22,947 nt of DNA from positions 1-22,947 of the forward strand of contig NZ_CAMPGZ010000044.1 of the NCBI RefSeq assembly GCF_946885725.1, given 5' to 3'. How positions within the stretch are numbered: the first letter of the stretch is position 1; each line of letters starts with the position of its first letter. The notes under the pieces are model-generated. The model searched no databases and was not told the DNA's origin. It was given only the letters and a program-made list of their open reading frames with translations. This DNA is from an uncultured Nocardioides sp. Lineage in GTDB: Bacteria > Actinomycetota > Actinomycetes > Propionibacteriales > Nocardioidaceae. Positions 6,661 to 15,800 of this stretch are shown here, in pieces. The translations under genes were made by a program, and so were the position numbers.

Positions 6661-9302
6661 GCGTGTCCGACCCCCAGGTCCCCAGCGTCGTCGGGGCTGT
6701 GCGGCGGCGCCTCGCGCTGCGCACCCGCGCCCGTGCGGCCCGTGAGTCGGTCACCCAGGCCCGCTACGCCCGGTGGCGCGAGAAGCCCGTCGTCCCCGGC
6801 ACGGTGCTCTACGAGTCGTTCTCCGGAAACGGCATGCTCGACAACCCGGAGGCGATCTTCCGGCACCTGCTGACGCAGCCGGACATGGAGCACCTGGAGC
6901 ACATCTGGGTGCTCGACGACCTCGAGAAGCACCCCGAGGTGCTGCAGGAGTTCGAGAGCCACCCGCGGGTGCGGTTCGTGCAGATCCGCTCCGACGCGTA
7001 CTTCAAGGCGCTCGCCACGTCGCAGTACCTCATCAACAACGCGACGTTCCCGCAGGAGCTCGCGAAGCGGCCCGGGCAGACCTACCTCAACACCTGGCAC
7101 GGCATTCCGCTGAAGTACATGGGCTTCGACATGCCCAACGGCGGTCCGAACTCCCGGAACATCACCCGCAACTTCCTGCAGACCGACTTCATGATCGGCG
7201 CCTGCCAGTACATGACCGACACCATGTACCGCCGCGCCTACCGCATGCAGGGCATCTACCGCGGCGCCGTGATCGAGGAGGGCCACCCGCGCACCGACCG
7301 CCAGGTCGAGGCGCTCAAGGACCCCGGCCCGACGATTCAGCTGCTCGAGGAGCGCGGCTGCCGCATCGACGGCCGCAAGGTTGTCCTGTTCGCCCCCACC
7401 TGGCGCGGCGACTCCTTCCAGGACCCGCGGGTCAACGCCGGCCAGCTGCTCGCGACGGTGAAGGACCTGCAAAAGGCCCTCGACCCCAGCGAGTACGTCG
7501 TTCTGCTCAAGGTCCACCAGGTCGTGTACGACGCCGTGAAGCAGCGTGTCGGCGACGGGGTCGACTTCCTGGTCCCCAACAGCGTGCCGACCAACCAGAC
7601 GCTCGCGGTGGCCGACCTGCTCGTCACCGACTACTCGTCGATCTTCTTCGACTACCTGGCCACCGGGCGGCCGGTCGTGCACTACGTGCCGGACCTCGAC
7701 GACTACCGCGGCAGCCGGGGGCTCTACCTCGAGGAGTCCGACCTCCCCGGCCCGGTGTGCGCCACGGTGCCCGACCTCGTCGACGCCGTACGGTCCGCGC
7801 TCGCGGAGGGCACGTCCGAGCGGTCGCTCGAGCTCGCCGAGGTCTACAACCCCAAGGACGACGGCGCGGTGTGCGAACGCGTCGTGGACATCGTCTTCCG
7901 TGGCAAGGAGGACCCGTCCTACACGGTGCGACGCGACTTCGGCACCGACAAGGAGACGCTGCTGATCTACCTCGGCAGCCTCAAGACGCAGGGCATCACC
8001 ACGTCGGCGCTCAACCTGCTGCGCAACCTCGACTACGACCGCTACGACGTCACGGCGTTCTACACGTTCTCCAAGGGCCCCGACCGGCTGAAGAACGCCG
8101 CGCTCGTCGACGACCGTGCGCGCGTCATCCCGCGGGTCGTGCAGTTCAACGGCAACCCCGCGCGGGTGCGTCGCGAGACGCGCAAGCTGATGCAGGAGGG
8201 CCTGCCCGAGCAGCTCAGCGCCGACCACGTGAAGTTCTGGACCGACGAGTGGCAGCGCGTCTTCGGGCACGCCCGGTTCGACCACCTGATCGACTTCAGC
8301 GGCTACGGCTGCTACTCGCCGTTCCTGTTCTCGGTGACCGAGGCCAAGCACAAGTCGATCTGGCTGCACAACGACATGTACGCCGACATGCAGCGCGAGA
8401 CGATCGGCGAGAAGCACCTCGAGGACCGGCTGCAGGCCGTGTTCACGACGTACAAGTACTTCGACCACCTCGTCTCGGTCTCCCCCGAGCTCGACGCGGT
8501 CAACCGCAAGCACCTCGCGGAGTACGCCCCGCCCGAGCGGTTCACCTATGCCGTCAACACGATCGACGGCGACCGGATCCTGCGGCTCTCCGGCCTGACC
8601 GCCGAGCAGGTGGCGGCCAAGGCGCGCGGCGAGGGCGTCAAGAGCGTCGGCCCGGCCGAGAAGGTCGAGATCGACGCCGGCAACCTGACCCAGGCGATGA
8701 ACGTGCTCCTCGAGCACTTCGACGTGCGCGACGTGCTGCGCGAGGCGCGCGGCCGGCTGCGGCTGGCCAACCAGCCCGCGCCGACGAAGGACGCCGTGAC
8801 GTTCGTGACCGTGGGCCGGCTGTCCCCGGCGAAGAACCACGCGCGGATGATCAAGGCGTTCGCCAAGGTGCACGAGACCAACCCGCACATCCGGCTGATC
8901 ATCATGGGCTACGGCCCGCTCGAGGCCGAGCTGCAGGCGCTGATCAACAGCCTCGGCATGGACTCCGCGGTGACGCTGGCGGGCCTGGTCGACAACCCGT
9001 TCGCGATCCTGGCCGAGAGCGACTGCTTCGTGCTGTCGAGCGACTGGGAGGGCCAGCCGATGGTCATCCTCGAGGCGCGCGTGCTCGGCCTGCCGATCGT
9101 GACCACGGCCTTCTCCTCCGCCACCGACTCCGTACCCCCGGAGGCCGGCATCGTCGTGCCCCAGTCGGTCAAGGGCCTGGCCGAGGGCATGCGACGCTTC
9201 CTCGACGGCGACGTGAAGTGCATCCCGCTCGACGCCGCGGAGTACAACGCGATGGCGATGCGTCAGTTCGATGCCGCCATCCACCACCGCCCGGGCGCCT
9301 GA
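6657..9302 (+). CDS. TagF-like CDP-polyol polyolphosphotransferase fused to GT4 glycosyltransferase
   Basis: 881 aa from GTG 6657, overlapping the sulfotransferase stop as GTGA; GTG 6663 is an equally good start with GGGG 7 bases upstream. The N-terminal half (about 45-420) is a CDP-glycerol/ribitol polyolphosphotransferase domain: NTWHGIPLKYMG with His148, LFAPTWRGD, LLKVHQV with His287, and VADLLVTDYSSIFFDYL. The spacing of 139 residues between the two His agrees with the two essential His of Bacillus subtilis TagF (474 and 612). The C-terminal half (about 430-870) is a GT-B/GT4 domain with VTVGRLSPAKNHARMIKAF, SDCFVLSSDWEGQPMVILEA and a conserved Glu. The protein may both polymerise polyol-phosphate units and glycosylate them. 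The family acts at the cytoplasmic membrane face; no TM segments are seen. CDP-glycerol versus CDP-ribitol cannot be decided. Confidence 0.9.
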   Translation: MSVSDPQVPSVVGAVRRRLALRTRARAARESVTQARYARWREKPVVPGTVLYESFSGNGMLDNPEAIFRHLLTQPDMEHLEHIWVLDDLEKHPEVLQEFESHPRVRFVQIRSDAYFKALATSQYLINNATFPQELAKRPGQTYLNTWHGIPLKYMGFDMPNGGPNSRNITRNFLQTDFMIGACQYMTDTMYRRAYRMQGIYRGAVIEEGHPRTDRQVEALKDPGPTIQLLEERGCRIDGRKVVLFAPTWRGDSFQDPRVNAGQLLATVKDLQKALDPSEYVVLLKVHQVVYDAVKQRVGDGVDFLVPNSVPTNQTLAVADLLVTDYSSIFFDYLATGRPVVHYVPDLDDYRGSRGLYLEESDLPGPVCATVPDLVDAVRSALAEGTSERSLELAEVYNPKDDGAVCERVVDIVFRGKEDPSYTVRRDFGTDKETLLIYLGSLKTQGITTSALNLLRNLDYDRYDVTAFYTFSKGPDRLKNAALVDDRARVIPRVVQFNGNPARVRRETRKLMQEGLPEQLSADHVKFWTDEWQRVFGHARFDHLIDFSGYGCYSPFLFSVTEAKHKSIWLHNDMYADMQRETIGEKHLEDRLQAVFTTYKYFDHLVSVSPELDAVNRKHLAEYAPPERFTYAVNTIDGDRILRLSGLTAEQVAAKARGEGVKSVGPAEKVEIDAGNLTQAMNVLLEHFDVRDVLREARGRLRLANQPAPTKDAVTFVTVGRLSPAKNHARMIKAFAKVHETNPHIRLIIMGYGPLEAELQALINSLGMDSAVTLAGLVDNPFAILAESDCFVLSSDWEGQPMVILEARVLGLPIVTTAFSSATDSVPPEAGIVVPQSVKGLAEGMRRFLDGDVKCIPLDAAEYNAMAMRQFDAAIHHRPGA

Positions 9303-9363
9303 CAACGATTCGTCTGCGGTCCGCCCGCGTGGATCACCCCGTAAGTCGCAGACGAATCGTTGT
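9302..9363. terminator. Perfect 17-bp inverted repeat between convergent genes, likely bidirectional terminator
   Basis: The left arm ACAACGATTCGTCTGCG (9302-9318) is the exact reverse complement of 9347-9363, with a 28-base loop. The left arm starts on the last base of the + strand stop, and the right arm ends directly against the - strand stop (9364-9366), so each transcript enters the hairpin as soon as translation ends. There is no U-tract, as is common for actinobacterial terminators. Confidence 0.75.
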
Positions 9364-12300
9364 TCAGCCCCACTCCGACGCGACGACGCGCTCGGCGGCG
9401 TGGCCGTCGTCGAGCGGGAGCAGGCGCGCGCGGAGGGCGTCGCGCCCGGGGTAGTGGTTACCGAGGCCGTCGGTGAGCCACGGGACGAGCCCCTCGGTGG
9501 TCGTCGCGACCGGGCCCGGCGGGTCGGCGAACAGGTCGACGAACCAGCCCACGTCCTCGAACTCCTCCCGGTCCGGCACGAACAGCGCCAGCGGGGTGTC
9601 GGAGGCGAGCACGTCCACGACGAGTGACGAGAAGTCGCTGACCACCGCGTCGGCGAGCAGCACCAGGTCCGACAGCTCGGGGTAGAGCGTGACGTCCAGC
9701 ATCCCTGACTCCGGCCCGAGCACCGCGCGGTTGGCGGTGTTGGGGTGACCGCGGTGCAGCACGGTGAGGCCGGGTACGGCCTCGCGCAGGGCGGCGACGT
9801 CGAGGTCGACGACCTTGTCTCGGCGGGTGTGCGCGCGCACGGCGTGCCGGGTGGTCGGGGCGTAGAGCAGCACCGGGCCGTCGCCGATCCCGAGCCGGCG
9901 GCGGGCCTCCGCGGCGCGGGCGGCGCGGTCGTCGGCTCGGTAGGCGTCGACCGCGGGATGGCCGACCTCGCGCACCTCGCCCTCGTAGTGCGTCGCCTCC
10001 CGGAACCATGCGGTCGCCTCGGCGCTGCCGGTGCAGAGCACGTCCCAGCGCGCGGCGTCACCAGCCAGCTGGCGCTGCCCGGGGCCGTAGCCGGTCTCCC
10101 CCGGCGGTACGGCGTACCCGAAGCGCAGCAGCGGCGTGCCCGTCCACAGCTGCACGATCCGCTGGCCCGGGGGCTTGCGGTGCCAGCGCGGCAGCGTCCC
10201 GTTGGTGAGCACGTGCGAGGCGGTGGCGAGGTGGCCGTACCAGGCGGCCGACCCGCGGGACACCGGCGTGACACCGGGCGGGGGCGGGAGCGACTCGTCG
10301 CGGAGGGCCCAGACGACCTGGAGGTCCGGGCGGTGCTCGCGCAGCGCCGTCACGACCGCGCCGGGGGCGTGGAACGGCCCACGCCCGACGAACGCGTCGA
10401 CGAGAACCTTCGGCCGCCGTTCACCGGCCAGGCCCTCGGCGTACACGCCCGTCTGCAGCTGCTGCTGCCCGTGCCGGGTCTGCTCCTCGAGCTCTCCATC
10501 CCGTGTGCGCTCGACGGCCAGCGTTCCGCTGTCGAGCAGCCGCACCGCCCACTCCGGGACGACGTCGCGGGGAGCGTCCGGCGGGTCGAGGCTCGGGACG
10601 CCGATGACACCGGGCACCTGGTAGGTGTCGCGCGGGAGCGGGAGGGGGCGGCCGTCGAGCACCGACGGCAGGACGGTCGGCACGACGGCCTCCCAGCGGT
10701 CACCGTCGACCGTGACGGGTGCGGACGCGCGGGCGCGGGGCCCGACCAGCTCCAGGGTCTTGAGGGCCGGCCCCGACACGGGACCCGTGATCCGGACGGC
10801 GCCCTGCTCGAAGGTCACCTCGGTCGCGCGCATCCGGTCCGGCCGGCCGCCCACGCGGACGTAGCCCTCGAAGGAGTCGTCCTCGGCGTCGTCCGCCCCG
10901 TCGAGCGCGGCCAGGTCGAGCAGCGGCTGCGGACGGCCCTTTCCCGTGTCGACGAGGAGTCTCCGGCCGAGGTCCGCGTCGTTCGCCGGGAGCACAGCGC
11001 GAAAGGTGCCGTCGCCGACCGGCTCCACGGTCGCCACCTGCTCCCGCTGCACGAGCAGGGCGGTCGGTGTCACACCCGCCGCGGTGCGCAGGTGGAGCGT
11101 GTCGCCGTCCCGTCCGCTCAGCACGACCCAGTCGCGGCGCACGGTCACGACGAGGCCGAGCCGGTCCGACCAGGTCACCTCGACGAGCACGTCGCCGAGC
11201 AGGTGGCGCAGCGGGTGCAGCGCCGAGCCGTGCTCGACGCGCTCCCGGAACACCGCGCTGCGCGTCCTCCCGAGCGTCGTACAGCTGACCCGGGTGTGCC
11301 AGACCGTGCGTGCGCCGTCCGAGGCGGCCACCAGCGCCTCCAGCGGCACGCGAGCGGCGAACCCGTCGTCGCGGTGGTCCTCGTAGGTGCGGTTGGCGAA
11401 GTCGTTGGCGTCCTCGACGTGCTCGCCGCGGGTCGCGATGCTGACCGGGTCGCCGCCCGCCCTCCGCTGGAACGTCAGCGTCACCTCGTGCGGCAGGCTG
11501 CTGTCGACGTACCGGGTGAACGCGACGCCGCGCACCACCAGCGCGTCGCCGTCGACGGCCAGGGTGTCCATGCGCGCCTCGACGAGGAGGTCGCGCTCGG
11601 AGACGGCGAGCAGCTCGGGTGGTACGTCGCCGCGCAGGCCGAGCCGGTCGGGGTCGGCCTCCAGGCGGTCGCCGCGCGTGCGCACCGGCACGTTGCCGCC
11701 GAGCAGCGGCGACTCCAGCACGCTGATGAGCGTCTCGCGGCCCTCGTGCACGAGCGCCCAGGCCGCGATCCGGTGCCGCAGGTCGACGTTGTCCCACGCG
11801 TCGGCCGGAGCGTTGTCGAGGACGTGCGACACCGTCTCCGCGAGCGTGGCGTAGTAGTCGTCGTCGGCGTCGACCGCGGCGCGGATGTAGGCGAACAGGT
11901 CGAACTCGAAGACCTTGCCGTACCAGCCACGCAGCACCACCGGGCTCTGCCGCTCGACCACGAGGCGGCGCACCTCGTCGACCGCGAGGAGCCGGTCGTG
12001 CAGGTCGTCCTTACGGGCCTTCTGCTGGGTGATCGAGGAGCCGTCCCTGCGGCTCCGCCAGCGGTAGACGATGTCGGGGAGGATGTCGAAGGTGTTTGCC
12101 AGGAGGTATGCGCGGGTGATCGGCACCTGGTCCTCGTAGCGGACGCCGACCGGGAAGCGCAGCCCGATCCGCTCCAGGAAGTCGGCGCGGAAGACCTTGG
12201 TGCACGCGAAGACGTTGGCCATCGCCTCCGGCGCCTCCTCGAGGTGCACCCCACGACGGAGCACCTCGTGGAGCCGGCGCGACCAGGGCTTCTGGAGGTA

Positions 12301-12822
12301 CGTCGACTCGCTCTGCTGGCGCTCCAGCGCGCCCACCGAGAAGTCGGAGCCGGAGCGCACCAGCTGGCGGACGTGGGCGGCGATCGCGTTGTCGGGGATG
12401 GTGTCGTCGGAGTCGACGAACGTGACCAGGTCGCCCCGGGCCTCGTCGATGCCGCGGTTGCGAGCGGCACCCAGGCCGGCGTTCTCCTGGTGCACGATCC
12501 GGATGCGGTCGTCCTTGGCGGCGTACTGCTCGACGATCTCCATCGACCCGTCGGGCGAGCCGTCGTCGACGACGACCACCTCGAGGTTGCGGTAGGTCTG
12601 CGCCAGGATCGAGTCCAGGCACTCGGCGATGTAGCGCTCCACGGCGTACACCGGGACCACCACGCTGACCAGCGGCTCGTCCGGCAGCGCCCGAGGCTGC
12701 GCGTCCTCGTTGGCGGCACGCTCGGTCGCCTGCGGTTCCGCCGTCGGCGCAGGCTCGCGCCGCAGCCTCCTGGCCAGTCGCCCCGCCAGTCCCGTGCGCT
12801 CACCCGCCACGGTGGCGACCAT
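9364..12822 (-). CDS. GT2 glycosyltransferase fused to TagF-like domain (TagF His replaced)
   Basis: 1152 aa from ATG 12822; GTG at codon 5 is an alternative and neither has a clear SD. Residues about 52-270 form a complete GT2 domain: VSVVVPVY (52-59), VVVVDDGS (82-89), ENAGLGAARNRG, FVDSDD (DxD, 135-140) and RYEDQ (general base, 228-232). Residues about 430-780 are a strand-rich region with no catalytic motif I recognise. Residues about 810-1150 are TagF-like: LLYAPTTRH, LHRGHPN with His1026, LADAVVSDFSSLVVDVL. Where the family has TWHGTP, this protein reads LWTGTP, so the first catalytic His is Thr894 (ACG at 10143-10141). The polymerase half is therefore probably inactive or altered, while the glycosyltransferase half should work. 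It lies 21 bases after its paralogue and is probably co-transcribed with it. No TM segments. Confidence 0.88.
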   Translation of the reverse strand: MVATVAGERTGLAGRLARRLRREPAPTAEPQATERAANEDAQPRALPDEPLVSVVVPVYAVERYIAECLDSILAQTYRNLEVVVVDDGSPDGSMEIVEQYAAKDDRIRIVHQENAGLGAARNRGIDEARGDLVTFVDSDDTIPDNAIAAHVRQLVRSGSDFSVGALERQQSESTYLQKPWSRRLHEVLRRGVHLEEAPEAMANVFACTKVFRADFLERIGLRFPVGVRYEDQVPITRAYLLANTFDILPDIVYRWRSRRDGSSITQQKARKDDLHDRLLAVDEVRRLVVERQSPVVLRGWYGKVFEFDLFAYIRAAVDADDDYYATLAETVSHVLDNAPADAWDNVDLRHRIAAWALVHEGRETLISVLESPLLGGNVPVRTRGDRLEADPDRLGLRGDVPPELLAVSERDLLVEARMDTLAVDGDALVVRGVAFTRYVDSSLPHEVTLTFQRRAGGDPVSIATRGEHVEDANDFANRTYEDHRDDGFAARVPLEALVAASDGARTVWHTRVSCTTLGRTRSAVFRERVEHGSALHPLRHLLGDVLVEVTWSDRLGLVVTVRRDWVVLSGRDGDTLHLRTAAGVTPTALLVQREQVATVEPVGDGTFRAVLPANDADLGRRLLVDTGKGRPQPLLDLAALDGADDAEDDSFEGYVRVGGRPDRMRATEVTFEQGAVRITGPVSGPALKTLELVGPRARASAPVTVDGDRWEAVVPTVLPSVLDGRPLPLPRDTYQVPGVIGVPSLDPPDAPRDVVPEWAVRLLDSGTLAVERTRDGELEEQTRHGQQQLQTGVYAEGLAGERRPKVLVDAFVGRGPFHAPGAVVTALREHRPDLQVVWALRDESLPPPPGVTPVSRGSAAWYGHLATASHVLTNGTLPRWHRKPPGQRIVQLWTGTPLLRFGYAVPPGETGYGPGQRQLAGDAARWDVLCTGSAEATAWFREATHYEGEVREVGHPAVDAYRADDRAARAAEARRRLGIGDGPVLLYAPTTRHAVRAHTRRDKVVDLDVAALREAVPGLTVLHRGHPNTANRAVLGPESGMLDVTLYPELSDLVLLADAVVSDFSSLVVDVLASDTPLALFVPDREEFEDVGWFVDLFADPPGPVATTTEGLVPWLTDGLGNHYPGRDALRARLLPLDDGHAAERVVASEWG

Positions 12823-12843
12823 ATCGGGCGACCGGAGCGGCTC

Positions 12844-15800
12844 TCAGACCTGGGACAGCAGCCAGTCCACGGTGCGCGCCGAGGCCCGGCCGTCGTCCCA
12901 GGGGCAGAACCGCTCCCGGAAGGCCTTGCGACGGTCGGCGTACGCGTCGTCGGCGACCAGCGCCGCCGCCACTTCGTCGGTGGTCGTGACCATCGGACCG
13001 GGCGCGGCCTCCTCGAGGTCGAAGTAGAAGCCGCGCTCGACGTCGCGGTACTGGTCGAGGTCGGGCACGAGAAGCACCTGCGGCTTGTCCGTCAGCGCGA
13101 AGTCGAACATCACCGAGGAGTAGTCGGAGACCAGCGCGTCGGCGGCGAGGTACAGGTCCGCGATGTCGGGGTAGCGGGTCACGTCGTGGATCCGGGACTC
13201 GCCCCGGAAGGCATCCGCCTGGTGAGTCGCGTTGTAGTGGCCGCGCACCAGCACGACCGCGTCGGGCACGGCCCGCACCAGCGCCTCGGCGTCGAGGTAC
13301 AGCGGCTTGGGGTCACGGACGCCGACGTACTCCCGCCAGGTCGGGGCGTAGAGCACCACCCGGTCCGCGTCGGACAGCCCCAGACGGCTCCGCACGTCGG
13401 CCCGCAGCCGCGGCCCGCGCTCGGCGTCCAGCAGGACGTCGTTGCGGGGGTAGCCGACCTCGAGGAACCTGCCGTCGAACCGGAACGCGCTGCGGAAGTG
13501 CTCGGAGCAGAACGGGCTCGGCGAGATCATCGCGTCCCAGCCGGCCGCCTGCAGCGCGATCCGCCGCCGGTGCCGCCAGGTCTGGAAGTCGCCGGGTCCG
13601 CGGTCCTCGCCGATCCTCTTCAGCGGGGTGCCGTGCCAGGTCTGCAGGTGGATCTGGCCGGTCTTCTTCGTGAACCAGTACGGCGCCCCGGCGTTGCCGA
13701 CGTAGGCGCGGGCCCGGCCCAGCGCGTCGTACCAGCGCTCCGACCGGCGGGGCAGGGCGCGCGTGCCCTCCGGGACGACCACACTGGGGTCGTCGACGAC
13801 CCAGGCCAGGTCGAGGTCGACGCCGCGGTCGAGCAGCTCCCGACAGATTGCGCCGGGGTTGTCACCGACGCTGCGGCCGCGGAAGGTCTCCAGCACCACA
13901 GTCGCGTCGTACGTCGGCCGCGGAGGCGCGGCGTAGACGTGGGTCTGCAGGCGCTGCTGGTCGTAGGCGCTGCGCTCGTCCTTCCGCAGCGGCGCGGAGA
14001 CGGCGAGGACCGGTCCGTCCGGGCCGTCCGCGGGCACCACCCGGAGTCGCTCGGCGACCAGCTCCTGGCCATGCCTGTGCTCCCAGGCGGCCGCGACCGG
14101 GGTGCCGGCACGGTCGCGGAGCTCCACGGCGTAGCGGCCGGCGGGCAGTAGCACGTCCTGGCCGAACAGGTCGGTCACCAGCGGCACCCTGGCGACCCAC
14201 GTGCGGCCCTTCTGCTCGACGTCGGCGGCCGGCGTGCCGCCCTTGCCGCCCTCGAGCAGCACCCGGGCGGGGGCGGGACCGGTGCCGTCCAGCACCAGCA
14301 CGGGGGTGGGCCCGTCGTCGAGGCCGGCTGCGGCGAGCCGGGGGGGTGGGCCGGCGTCCGGAGCGGCGAGGACGACGTCGTGGGAGCCGGCGCGGCGGCC
14401 GAGGTGGACGTCGACGCGCCAGCGGCCGCTCGGGCTCGGCGGCTCAGTGCCCGGGTCGAGCCGGGCGGTGAAGCCGCCGCCGGACCGGTCCTCCCAGGCG
14501 CGCTGGGCCCAGAGGTTGACCTCGGGGTCGTGCCGGGGCTCGACGATCATCGGCACCGAGCGGCCGCCCGGTGCGGTCAGGACCACCGAGGGCAGCGTGC
14601 TGCGCTCGCCGTACTCGACGAACGCGGCGCCGTTGATGGTCAGTCCGCCGAGGTCGTCGCGGCGCAACGTGCCCACCACCGTGCGCAGCACGCGGTCGAC
14701 CTGCTCGATCCGGCGGACCGCGTCGGGGACGGGGATGCCGAGGCCGGCGGGGAGGACGACGACCTGCACACCCTCGGCCGAGCGCTCGGTGGGCAGGCCG
14801 TGGGGGTTGTCGGCGATGAGGTCCTGCACCAGCGCGAGGTCGTGCAGCGAGCCCTGCGACGCGCGCGCGAGCATCCGGGCCGCCACCGGCACCTCGGCGA
14901 GTGCGCCCGGCCCCGTGTCGCCGACGAGGTCGCGCACGAACGGCGCGAGCACCTCCAGCGACCGGTTGCCGCCGCCGACGGCGTCGACCAGCAGCGGCGG
15001 AACGACGTGGGTGAGGGTGAGGACCAGCCAGCGTCGGTAGACCGCGCTGTCGGTCTCGGCCACGAGCGCGGCGACCTGGCGGAGCGCACCGACCTCGACG
15101 GCGACCACGCTCGGACGGAACCGCGGCTGCTCGTCCACGGGCAGGGAGGCGGTGCGGTCGTGGCGGAGGTACGCCGTGCCGGGCACCACGTCGAAGGTCG
15201 AGGTGAGCAGAAGGTGCGCGGCCGTGACGGCGCGCACGGACCAGTCGGCGAGCGAGATGCCGCCGGCCCGCCAGGAGGCGGTGCGGACCACGGCGCCGGT
15301 GAGGGCGGCGCCGACGAGCACGTCGGGGCACGAACCGACCTGCTGGCGGGTCAGGTGGCCGGCGTACAGCGTGTCCGCCCAGCTCGGTGGGGTCGTGCGG
15401 CCGCCACGCACCTGTGCGACCGGACCGACCGCGACGTCGGAGCCGCTGGCCTCCAGGCTGGCAACGAGCCGCGGCAGCGATCCCGGGGCGAGCTGGTCCG
15501 CGCTGTCGGCGAACGCGAGGTAGTCGCCCTCCGCAGCGGCGACCGCGGCGTCGAGGCCTCGCGGGGCGAGCGGGAGCACGCGCACCCGTCGGTCGGCGAG
15601 GTGCCGGCTGGCCGCGGCCGCTTGGCCCGCGGCGGGGTCGGCGGGAGCGATCAGCACCTCGACCGCGCGGTGACCGGCGTCCAGCACCGAGGCGACGCAG
15701 TCGTCGACGTGGGCCTTCGACGCCGTGCCACCCCGCACCACCACGACGACGCTGACCCGCGGCCCCGAGGCCGGGCCGCGGACCCGCTCACCCAGCTGCT

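Noticed and set aside
9302..9363. Integron attC-like or attachment site reading of the palindrome
   Set aside because: The arms lack the RYYYAAC and GTTRRRY core sites and there is no integrase or cassette gene nearby.
6495..10274. 1259-codon open frame on the - strand
   Set aside because: It lies opposite the TagF-GT4 fusion, which has full domain motifs. The translation is low-complexity Arg/Ala/Val-rich with no motifs; a GC-rich antisense shadow.
9745..14151. 1468-codon open frame on the + strand
   Set aside because: Antisense to both GT2-TagF genes, with no recognisable domain; composition is typical of a GC-skewed shadow frame.
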